A stretch of DNA of 5,315 nucleotides from CAZSNH01 sp052388455 (lineage in GTDB: Bacteria; Pseudomonadota; Alphaproteobacteria; Rhizobiales; Hyphomicrobiaceae). The position numbers were made by a program, and so were the translations under genes. The notes under the pieces were generated by a model, which was given only the letters and a program-made list of their open reading frames with translations, was not told the DNA's origin and made no database searches. This document shows positions 1-5,315 of the stretch, one piece after another (the stretch's first letter is position 1; each line of letters starts with the position of its first letter). The stretch is taken from assembly GCA_052388455.1 (NCBI GenBank), contig JBQTIA010000158.1:1-5315 (forward strand). The letters are read 5' to 3'.

Positions 1-92
1 AGGATGGAGGTGATCGTCTCGCCCTCGGTCAACGGCAGCAGGTTGACCAGCGCCTTGCCCGGCGCCTGCGGTGTCGCCGCCGGGAGACGCAA
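1..92 (-). pseudogene. gyrA: Internal fragment of DNA gyrase subunit A, 5'-truncated
   Basis: Read on the minus strand from about position 89 to 1, the sequence encodes RLPAATPQAPGK followed by ALVNLLPLTEGETITSIL. This matches the start of the GyrA C-terminal DNA-wrapping domain, where E. coli GyrA has a similar GRPIVNLLPLEQDERITAIL stretch (around residue 550 by memory). GyrA is the DNA-cleaving subunit of type II topoisomerase GyrA2B2. The frame stays open further upstream (towards 140), but the residues there (for example LTAFAGPCRS) no longer resemble GyrA, so the similarity ends abruptly at about 90-95. No N-terminal part exists within the window, and a second gyrA C-terminus lies at the other end on the same strand. 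It may be a duplicated gene end, a pseudogene, or the product of an assembly join. The gyrA identity is firm; its status as a pseudogene is inferred because the gene continues beyond the window. Confidence 0.72.
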
Positions 93-231
93 GCTCCGGC
101 AAGGGCCTGCAAAGGCCGTCAATTCCAATGGAGCCGCGTTCCTGTGCACAAGTGCCGCAAGAGCCGACTCCTTACCGTGAGGCGGTTGCGCCACGACGGC
201 AGGTGCATTGCGCGTGCCTCAATCGAGGGAA

Positions 232-260
232 TTGCAACGACGGCTCCGGGGGGTCATAAA
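232..260 (+). promoter_or_regulatory. Candidate sigma70-type promoter for the caspase operon
   Basis: TTGCAA (232-237) and CATAAA (255-260) are separated by 17 bp. Each matches four of six bases of the -35 (TTGACA) and -10 (TATAAT) consensus. Transcription would begin near 267, leaving a leader of about 78 nt before the ATG at 345. This AT-richer patch stands out in GC-rich surroundings, but matches of this quality arise by chance. Confidence 0.3.
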
Positions 261-331
261 TCCGCAGTCTGCTGGACGGCAGCGGCTTTGGCCGCGACGG
301 GACAAACGCCGGACTGGGAATGCGTTCTTCT

Positions 332-336
332 GGGAG
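332..336 (+). promoter_or_regulatory. Ribosome binding site deciding the caspase start
   Basis: GGGAG ends 8 nt before the ATG at 345. This is the main reason for choosing that start over the in-frame GTG at 144. The protein then begins MSGGTRRALVIGNSEY, the usual way bacterial caspase domains open, with the first beta strand only a few residues from the N-terminus. Confidence 0.7.
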
Positions 337-344
337 ACGTCGGC

Positions 345-3300
345 ATGTCAGGTGGCACTCGGCGAGCGCTGGTCATCGGCAACTCAGAGTACTGCGGCAA
401 GGGTCGTCTCAAGAACGCCCGTCGGGACGCGGAGGCCATCGCCAGAAAGTTCACCGAACTCGGTCTTTCGGTATCAAAGGGGCTGGATGTCGGCCGCAAC
501 GAGCTTAACAATCTTATCTCCGATTTTGGCAACGCCTCAGGCGAATGCGAGGCTGCCGTCTTCTTCTACGCCGGTCACGGTCTCCAGGTGAACGGCGAGA
601 ACTACATTCTGCCGGTCGACTCCCAAATCTCGCGCGAGGAGGACATCCCTCGCGTGGCACTGTCCCTCAACAGGTTCGTGCTACCGTGTCTCAACGCGCG
701 TGTTCGCGTCATCTTTCTTGACGCCTGCCGCAATAATCCGTTCTTCGACGAATTGGTGCGCAGCATGAGCGGAAGCAAGCGCGGTGGCGGTCGTTCCGCC
801 GATCTGCGGTCGGGTCTGGCGCACATGCGCGAGGCAGCGGCCATGGACACTTTCATCGCATTCGCCACTGCGCCAGACAGCACCGCCGACGACGGTGAAG
901 GCGAACACAGCCCCTTTACCGCGGCCTTACTTGAACATGTCGGCCAACCCAACCGGACGATCTTCGACATCATGGGTGCCGTGACCGCCGAGGTCCGCCG
1001 CATCACTGCCAATCGTCCTGTGCGGCAAACCCCTTGGTTCCAGGCGACGCTGGAGCTGCCGTTCCGCTTCGTCGAGCCGCCGGAGGTTTCGGATCGCGAG
1101 CAGTGGAACCTGATCAAGGAAACCAAGGATCCGACGAAATTTCGGGAGTTCATCAAGAAGTATCCGCAAAGCGAGCACTGGCCGGAGGCAAAAGCTCGTC
1201 TCAGAACGCTTGACGACGAGGAGTGGGCCGACGCGCTCCGCGAGGGCTCGGAGCCAGCCTTCAACTACTATCTGCTGCGCTGGCCCGACGGCCGCCACCG
1301 CCAGGACGCTTCTGCCGCCATCTACGATATCAAGCTGGCAAGGGAGCTGCGCGACTACGAGGAGACTTCTGCCGAAAACACCATCGACGCCTGGGAGCAG
1401 TTCATCGAGAAATATCCGGACGGCAACTTCGCGACGGAGGCCAGAAGGAAGCGGCTGGAGCTGCTGGACGATATGGCTTTTGAACTCGCCCGCAGGACGA
1501 ATACTCGCGACGCTCTGCGCGGCTATCGAAAGGCCTGGCCTGACGGTCGTCACCTGAACGAGGCCTGGGGCTTGCTGAACCGGCTGGCTCAATTGGCGAA
1601 GCGGAGCATTCACGCGAGCCCCGAGTTGAGAACCGTCGAGGCTTGCGACGAATTCCTCACTGAATGGACACCAGGCAGCTGTCTTGGGGCCATACGGGAG
1701 GATATCGGCTGGCTTCGCGCGAGGCTGAAGAATTCGACTGAAGGTTACCGGGAGTATCTTTTTTTGTTCCCCGGGGGCAAAGTCGACGATGCAGAATGGC
1801 GGCTTGCCTGTATCGAGAACACGCGCGATGCCCTTCGCATGTTTACCGGACCTGGTAGCAAGTACCGGGAAGAAGCCCTGTGGCGCATCGTCGGTGTCGC
1901 GGAGCGCGACGCAGAAATCATTGAAGCCTGCGAACGCTTTCTCGAGGCCTGTCCCGACAGCCCAAAAGCCGAGGAGGTCCGCAGGCTGCTCGACGACAAG
2001 GTCAATTTTCCGGCGATGCGCGAGCAGGCCATTTGGTTCCTGGCCGAGCAGCACAATTCCGAGGAGGGCTACCTCGACTACATCTGCAAGACCGAGGTCG
2101 GGAACCACCGCGAGGAGGCGGTGTGGCGCATCGCCAAGCTTCGCGATACGGCCGAGGCATACGAGGAATACCTAAGACTATGGCCTGACGGCCGGTATGC
2201 TGTTGACGCCCGTGCGTGCGTCAACGAGCGCACCCGCGAGGATCAACTCTGGAGTTGGGTCAGCCGCGCCGATACGCCGGCAGCTCCGCAACAGTACCTC
2301 GACGAGTACCCTAACGGCCGCTATGCACTGGAGGCGAGACAGCGTCTCAAGACGCTTGGGGAACGAAGCAGAATCAGCGGGGGAGAGCCGCGCTCCACCA
2401 GTGGAGTGACCCCGCCATGGCTGGGCCCCTGGGGCGGGCTCGCCGTCGGCGTGGGCTGCCTGGCCCTGCTCGCGGTCGGTTCAACGTTCCTTATCGAACT
2501 GCCGAACGGCTCCCCCCGGGAACCTACTCCGGTGCGGACAACCGTTGAAAGACTCCCATTGCCGGTCGTTCCCAAACCGAAGCACATCGAGCAGAAGGGC
2601 ATCGGTCAGCTCGATCCCACGGCGACGCAAGCGACAGGGAAGTCCCCGTTTCCTGAAGCGAGGTCAGCCGAACCGGAGGCACCCGCTTCCACCGCTCCAC
2701 AGCCGGCCACAGGCCCGGCGGGCAACCCAGACGCAGGCCCAGCCAAAGCAGCGATGGACAACCACCTCCAGCCGAAGGTGCCGCCGGCGCCACGTCCAAT
2801 GCGCGCGACGATCCCGCGCCCCGAAGGCAAACCCGATCTTTCGAAGCTTCCGCCCATACGGGTCGTCGACACCGCCACCGCCGTGCCTCGCTGCGTGACG
2901 GCTACCCGTCTGACGGAACATTGGCTCGGCGGTCTCGAGAAAAAGGTCTCGCGACCCAACGCATTCGGCGACCTCCAGAAGAATTACAAGCCTCTGGCCG
3001 CGATATTCGAGAGCCAGGGCGAAGCCATGGGCGTCCGGTGGGACTTTGCATATTTTTACGCCCTCGTTATGACCGACTACTTTCAGTTCGGCGGGCGAGT
3101 GCAGCCGGGGCAAAATAATTTCTGTGGACTCGGCGTCGGTATCAATCCGCCGGGCGAAAGCTTCCCCTCACTCGAAGAGGGTGTCAGAGCTTGCCTCGCC
3201 TACCTTGCCGTCGTAGGCGGCGAGACGAACCCTGTGCACGGCGTCTCCTATCTGGATCGCCTCAAGTCCGGGCAGGAGCGCGACGATCTATACCATGTGG

Positions 3301-3428
3301 CGACCGGCGAACCTGCTCCCGTGACGTTCGACGTGTTCGCAGCGGACAAGCTGAAGCCCACCGATAGGCTCGACGCGACCGCGCTGGTACGGCTGGCTCG
3401 CAAGTTCTACGATAGACATTGCCCCTGA
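345..3428 (+). CDS. Caspase-like peptidase with helical repeats, membrane span and glucosaminidase-like domain
   Basis: Predicted 1027-residue single-pass membrane protein. Residues 5-242 form a peptidase C14 (caspase/metacaspase-like) domain: first strand RALVIGNSEY, catalytic His78 in FFYAGHG, catalytic Cys128 in FLDACRNNPF, and the later FIAFATAPD and SPFTAALLEH motifs typical of bacterial caspases. Residues 255-680 carry about nine degenerate repeats marked by Y/WP-D/N-G motifs (273, 313, 357, 398, 475, 536, 613 and 655 among them), probably helical hairpins for protein binding. A hydrophobic span at about 697-717 is followed by a Pro/Ala-rich linker (720-842). The C-terminus (about 856-1027) resembles glucosaminidase-type murein hydrolases, with FQFGG, QNNFCGLG (923-930) and FPSLEEGVRA (940-949). 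There is no signal peptide. Arginines before the span suggest a cytoplasmic caspase and a periplasmic C-terminus. The usual catalytic Glu position appears to be Met909. The caspase call is firm, the glucosaminidase likeness good, and the biological role (defence, death or envelope sensing) unproven. Confidence 0.9.
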   Translation: MSGGTRRALVIGNSEYCGKGRLKNARRDAEAIARKFTELGLSVSKGLDVGRNELNNLISDFGNASGECEAAVFFYAGHGLQVNGENYILPVDSQISREEDIPRVALSLNRFVLPCLNARVRVIFLDACRNNPFFDELVRSMSGSKRGGGRSADLRSGLAHMREAAAMDTFIAFATAPDSTADDGEGEHSPFTAALLEHVGQPNRTIFDIMGAVTAEVRRITANRPVRQTPWFQATLELPFRFVEPPEVSDREQWNLIKETKDPTKFREFIKKYPQSEHWPEAKARLRTLDDEEWADALREGSEPAFNYYLLRWPDGRHRQDASAAIYDIKLARELRDYEETSAENTIDAWEQFIEKYPDGNFATEARRKRLELLDDMAFELARRTNTRDALRGYRKAWPDGRHLNEAWGLLNRLAQLAKRSIHASPELRTVEACDEFLTEWTPGSCLGAIREDIGWLRARLKNSTEGYREYLFLFPGGKVDDAEWRLACIENTRDALRMFTGPGSKYREEALWRIVGVAERDAEIIEACERFLEACPDSPKAEEVRRLLDDKVNFPAMREQAIWFLAEQHNSEEGYLDYICKTEVGNHREEAVWRIAKLRDTAEAYEEYLRLWPDGRYAVDARACVNERTREDQLWSWVSRADTPAAPQQYLDEYPNGRYALEARQRLKTLGERSRISGGEPRSTSGVTPPWLGPWGGLAVGVGCLALLAVGSTFLIELPNGSPREPTPVRTTVERLPLPVVPKPKHIEQKGIGQLDPTATQATGKSPFPEARSAEPEAPASTAPQPATGPAGNPDAGPAKAAMDNHLQPKVPPAPRPMRATIPRPEGKPDLSKLPPIRVVDTATAVPRCVTATRLTEHWLGGLEKKVSRPNAFGDLQKNYKPLAAIFESQGEAMGVRWDFAYFYALVMTDYFQFGGRVQPGQNNFCGLGVGINPPGESFPSLEEGVRACLAYLAVVGGETNPVHGVSYLDRLKSGQERDDLYHVATGEPAPVTFDVFAADKLKPTDRLDATALVRLARKFYDRHCP
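1104..2360 (+). repeat. Degenerate protein repeats coding for the caspase middle region
   Basis: The encoded protein repeats a unit of about 40-45 residues ending in an aromatic-Pro-acidic-Gly turn followed by an Ala-containing helix: YPQSEHWPEA (from 1161), WPDGRHRQDA (1281), YPDGNFATEA (1413), WPDGRHLNEA (1536), FPGGKVDDAEW (1767), CPDSPKAEEV (1950), a weaker copy around 2090, WPDGRYAVDA (2181) and YPNGRYALEA (2307). Spacing is mostly 40-46 residues, with a gap of 77 between copies four and five that probably hides a decayed copy. The DNA itself is diverged, so these are old protein repeats rather than recent tandem duplications. They resemble the TPR-like hairpins seen in YbgF-type proteins. 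Confidence 0.75.
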
Positions 3429-3438
3429 CTGGCGAAAC

Positions 3439-3445
3439 GGGAAGG
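3439..3445 (+). promoter_or_regulatory. Ribosome binding site of the second operon gene
   Basis: GGGAAGG lies directly against the ATG at 3446 but 12 nt before the ATG at 3458. The first spacing is too short to work and the second is slightly long, so 3458 is the better start. A TTG at 3419 would overlap the caspase stop codon and has no ribosome site that I can see. Confidence 0.5.
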
Positions 3446-3457
3446 ATGCGCTACCCC

Positions 3458-4405
3458 ATGACCGCCGGACCAAGGTCGTCGATCCCAAACCTCTATCTCA
3501 AGTGGCGCGTGCTTCGCGAGATAATCGGCCAGTACCAGCCTGATCATCAGATCGCAAGAGGCATCCTCGGCGGCGAGAATGCCGGCGTGCTCTTCTCCAG
3601 GCTACTCAGCGGCGACAAGGGTTGCGCGCCCGAAGAGGCGGACGGGCTCATCCAGCACATCAACCGCCGCATCGAGACCCATCGTAAGGCCCGCAGCCTG
3701 CCGGCCGTGGGCAGGTTGGTGCTAGGCCCGCGCGACCTATCGCTCGATCTCTACGCCTTCACTAGGCGCGTGTTGGAGTCCGCAGAGGCGGTCGATGCCG
3801 AGGCCCTCGACCGCGCCCACGACTGCATCATCGCAGGCCTGTCTCCAAAATGTTCCGACGAGGTGCTTGCGCCGCGGCTCAAGATCGAGCGGTTGAGTCG
3901 GGAAAGAGCTTTCACCGCGGCACGCCCCTCCGGCGAGGAAGGACCCGTGCGCTTCGTGCCCGGCAGGCATGACGGCGATTTCCTAATCGAGGACCTGCCA
4001 GTCGATCCAGTGGCCGCCTACATGCTGCTTGCGCGGGATACGAAGGATCTCAAACGCCGCGCCTGGGAGCACACTTGGCGCGATAACGTCTGGTGGCTGC
4101 CTTCGCCCTTCAGGCCCATTCGCCGCAAAGACGGGCTTGCGCTCATCCCGGAGCCTCAGCCGATCCTTCCCCTTCCAGGTCGCTGGCTGGCGACTGTCGT
4201 GCTCGTGCTCGAGCCAAAGGCCCTGCTGAGCCTCGATCCCCGCCTCGACCCCAGGAAGCCGGATGCGGCGGCGACCCTGGCGGCCCTTGCCCTCGACGAG
4301 CCCCAGACTGCCCGCTTCCTCACCAACCTCCGCCACGTCGCGTCGAGCCATCCGACGTGGATTGCCGTCGCCCGCAATGAGTATCACGTTCTCGATCCCG
4401 AATAG
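3458..4405 (+). CDS. Hypothetical protein, partner of the caspase gene
   Basis: 315 residues from the ATG at 3458; I do not recognise the family. It starts 29 bp after the caspase stop on the same strand with no terminator between, so the two are probably co-transcribed and work together. Residues about 31-72 (IARGILGGENAG, LFSRLLSGDKG, then EEADGLIQHINRRIE) resemble the helix-turn-helix layout of Cro/XRE-type DNA-binding proteins, but weakly. The middle is charged, with a tryptophan cluster (Trp203, Trp207, Trp212, Trp213) followed by a basic PFRPIRRKDG stretch. The C-terminal third is Leu/Pro/Ala-rich and contains LATVVLVLEPKALLSLDP, too interrupted to be a clear membrane span. There is no signal peptide, so it is likely cytoplasmic. 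It could be a regulator, sensor or substrate of the caspase. The gene is well supported; its function is unknown. Confidence 0.8.
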   Translation: MTAGPRSSIPNLYLKWRVLREIIGQYQPDHQIARGILGGENAGVLFSRLLSGDKGCAPEEADGLIQHINRRIETHRKARSLPAVGRLVLGPRDLSLDLYAFTRRVLESAEAVDAEALDRAHDCIIAGLSPKCSDEVLAPRLKIERLSRERAFTAARPSGEEGPVRFVPGRHDGDFLIEDLPVDPVAAYMLLARDTKDLKRRAWEHTWRDNVWWLPSPFRPIRRKDGLALIPEPQPILPLPGRWLATVVLVLEPKALLSLDPRLDPRKPDAAATLAALALDEPQTARFLTNLRHVASSHPTWIAVARNEYHVLDPE

Positions 4406-4531
4406 GCTCACCTGCCTATGGCGGCGCGGCCACCGCCCCAAAGACAGCGGGCAGCGCAAGCCGTCAATAGCGCCGGCTGGCCTGTGCAGAAGGCACGAAC
4501 GTTGCGCGTACCATCATCAGTTGCGCTAGGC

Positions 4532-5002
4532 TTATTCGGACGTGCCGGACGCCAACTCAAAGCTCCGGCGCTGGGGCCGCTCAGTGGGAGCCGACGTCTC
4601 CTGCCTCAGCAGGCAGATGGTTACGTCGCCGGCAACAAATCGTCCGTGCACGTAACCGGTCACGCCTCGATAGCTAACCTTGCGCCAGCCGCCCCAGGCC
4701 TCGCCGTGATCTTGAACGCCTTCGGCGCCGGGGGGAATGCCGATGAGAGCCTTGGCCCCAGCGTTGGGGCCAGCGCGCAGGTTGAGGTGGTCCAAGATGT
4801 GAACATTGGCGACTTTGAGCATGCGCGTGCACTGAACAGGTGCCGGCCAATCCGCCACTGACTTAGCGGTCGGGCCGGACGAAAGTCCGCCGAAATCACC
4901 CGAGCCGTGGGCTTCGCCGGCCTCAACCAAGCCCGCACCGAGCCAAAGGCTGGCGGCGGCAACCGGTAAAAAACCGATCATGGTGTTGAAGCGCTTCGTC
5001 AT
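4532..5002 (-). CDS. Exported bacterial SH3-domain protein
   Basis: 156 residues from the ATG at 5002, chosen because GGGAGG lies 7 nt upstream and because the protein then opens with a clean signal peptide: MTKRF, a hydrophobic core to about residue 26, and a likely cleavage after VEA (residue 28). A low-complexity Gly/Ser stretch follows. Residues about 62-125 form an SH3b domain: VHILDHLNLRAGPN, then IPPGAEGVQ, then GGWRKVSYRGVTGYVHGRFV. Such domains in exported proteins often bind peptidoglycan or other envelope ligands. Apart from Cys58 and Cys130, which flank the domain and could form a disulphide in the periplasm, no cysteines are visible. It lies 116 bp downstream of gyrA on the same strand and converges on the caspase operon, so it is probably a resident gene rather than part of that system. 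A longer start at 5062 is possible but would spoil the signal peptide. Confidence 0.85.
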   Translation of the reverse strand: MTKRFNTMIGFLPVAAASLWLGAGLVEAGEAHGSGDFGGLSSGPTAKSVADWPAPVQCTRMLKVANVHILDHLNLRAGPNAGAKALIGIPPGAEGVQDHGEAWGGWRKVSYRGVTGYVHGRFVAGDVTICLLRQETSAPTERPQRRSFELASGTSE

Positions 5003-5009
5003 GGTGAGA

Positions 5010-5015
5010 CCTCCC
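5010..5015 (-). promoter_or_regulatory. Ribosome binding site of the SH3 gene
   Basis: On the minus strand GGGAGG sits 7 nt before the ATG at 5002, a near-ideal Shine-Dalgarno arrangement. It fixes this start over the upstream in-frame ATG at 5062. Confidence 0.75.
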
Positions 5016-5026
5016 GAGGGCTGGAG

Positions 5027-5044
5027 GCGGGATTGATTTCCCGC
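5027..5044 (-). other. Perfect inverted repeat in the SH3 gene leader
   Basis: GCGGGA and TCCCGC form a perfect 6-bp stem around a 6-nt loop, 24 nt before the SH3 start codon. No run of U follows in either direction, so a classical intrinsic terminator is not supported. It may be a leader hairpin, part of the gyrA 3' end, or an operator-like palindrome. Confidence 0.4.
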
Positions 5045-5057
5045 TTCCCATGACGCG

Positions 5058-5086
5058 ATCAAAGCAAGACTCCACCCCCAGGTCGA
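5058..5086 (-). promoter_or_regulatory. Candidate promoter for the SH3 gene
   Basis: On the minus strand TCGACC (5086-5081) and TTTGAT (5063-5058) are separated by 17 bp, each matching four of six consensus bases. Transcription would begin near 5050, just before the inverted repeat at 5027-5044. The match is weak and could be chance; read-through from gyrA is an alternative. Confidence 0.22.
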
Positions 5087-5118
5087 TTGCGGGGCCTTAC
5101 GTGTGTTTGACGAAACCT

Positions 5119-5315
5119 TCAGGCGGTTGCCGAATCGCCCTCACCATCGTCTTCACCCTCGCCGTTGCCGTTCCCTTCGCCGCTCTCTTCCGAGATGCGT
5201 TCTACGGAGACGACCTTCTCGGCGCCGTCGGTCTTGAAGATGCGGACACCCTGCGTGTTGCGGCCGGCGATACGCACGTCGTCGACCGGGCAGCGGATGA
5301 GCTGTCCTGCGTCGG
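5119..5315 (-). CDS. gyrA: DNA gyrase subunit A, C-terminal end (partial)
   Basis: The last 64 residues and the TGA stop (5121-5119) of GyrA; the rest lies beyond the right edge. The sequence DAGQLIRCPVDDVRIAGRNT followed by QGVRIFKTDGAEKVVSVERI is the last blade of the C-terminal beta-pinwheel that wraps DNA. E. coli has the matching DAGTLVRTRVSEISIVGRNT. After it comes an acidic, Gly-rich tail (SEESGEGNGNGEG, then EDDGEGDSATA), of the kind known in other GyrA proteins to tune supercoiling activity. The frame is intact, so this copy looks functional at its end. It is the anchor for placing the window on a bacterial chromosome. Confidence 0.95.
   Translation of the reverse strand, partial: DAGQLIRCPVDDVRIAGRNTQGVRIFKTDGAEKVVSVERISEESGEGNGNGEGEDDGEGDSATA

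Larger units (their letters stand above)
93..344. other. Intergenic region between gyrA fragment and caspase gene
   Basis: This stretch contains the breakpoint of gyrA similarity, a weak promoter candidate at 232-260 and a short perfect hairpin at 282-295 (GCGGC-TTTG-GCCGC). The caspase reading frame is open back to a GTG at 144. That would add 67 residues, but these are rich in Arg, Ala and Cys and resemble no caspase N-terminus, and the GTG lacks a good ribosome site. I therefore treat the stretch as non-coding leader. No integrase, tRNA or insertion-sequence end is visible. Confidence 0.6.

Noticed and set aside
180..189. Ten-base match AGGCGGTTGC shared with 5121-5130 at the gyrA end, as a possible attachment-site repeat
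   Set aside because: The match is short and GC-rich, does not extend, does not coincide with the gyrA breakpoint near 90, and no integrase is visible.
282..295. GCGGC-TTTG-GCCGC hairpin in the caspase leader as a riboswitch or operator
   Set aside because: A 5-bp GC stem with no further conserved structure around it is expected by chance at this base composition.
144..344. N-terminal extension of the caspase gene from the GTG at 144
   Set aside because: The 67 extra residues resemble no caspase N-terminus or signal peptide, the GTG lacks a good ribosome site, and the ATG at 345 has GGGAG at 8 nt and begins the protein just ahead of the domain.
927..2108. Long minus-strand open frame (393 codons) opposite the caspase gene
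   Set aside because: It lies wholly inside the caspase coding region, mirrors its GC-biased codons, and shows no recognisable domain. The plus strand carries clear catalytic motifs and repeats over the same bases.
4420..4437. GGCGG/CCGCC hairpin after the second operon gene as a terminator
   Set aside because: The stem is only 5 bp with an 8-nt loop and no U-run follows, so in GC-rich sequence it is not distinguishable from chance.
4418..4861. Plus-strand open frame of 147 codons over the convergent region
   Set aside because: It runs antisense to the SH3 gene, which has a signal peptide, a recognisable domain and a strong ribosome site. The plus-strand product has no recognisable features.

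Overview
The window is GC-rich, bacterial, and most likely alphaproteobacterial. The main support is the DNA gyrase subunit A (GyrA) sequence at both ends, together with GC-biased codon use and clear GGAGG-type ribosome sites. The order cannot be fixed from this window. Both edges cut through gyrA-like sequence on the minus strand. The right edge (5119-5315) holds the true C-terminal end of gyrA with its stop codon. The left edge (1 to about 92) holds a fragment from the middle of a gyrA, running off the window.

Between them lie three genes. A plus-strand pair (345-3428 and 3458-4405), 29 bp apart, looks like a two-gene operon. The first encodes a 1027-residue protein made of, in order, a caspase-like peptidase with His78/Cys128, about nine degenerate helical repeats, one membrane span, a proline-rich linker, and a glucosaminidase-like domain predicted to lie in the periplasm. 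The second encodes a 315-residue protein of unknown function with a possible helix-turn-helix-like N-terminus. Facing them, on the minus strand directly downstream of gyrA, is a small exported bacterial-SH3 protein (4532-5002) that is probably a resident chromosomal gene.

The caspase protein and its partner are the candidate novel system. The layout suggests a cytoplasmic protease joined through the membrane to a peptidoglycan-recognising or -cleaving domain. That would fit an envelope-sensing or suicide/defence device, but function is inferred from domain order only. The position usually held by the catalytic Glu in the glucosaminidase motif appears to be Met909, so this domain may bind the wall rather than cut it.

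The two gyrA pieces are in the wrong order for a simple insertion into gyrA. In that case the more C-terminal part would lie to the left, with the N-terminal part on the right. The arrangement instead implies a duplicated gyrA 3' segment, a circular or tandemly repeated unit, or an assembly join near position 90. The 252 bp between the left gyrA fragment and the caspase gene hold a weak promoter candidate and a good ribosome site. The 126 bp between the two convergent genes hold no convincing feature.
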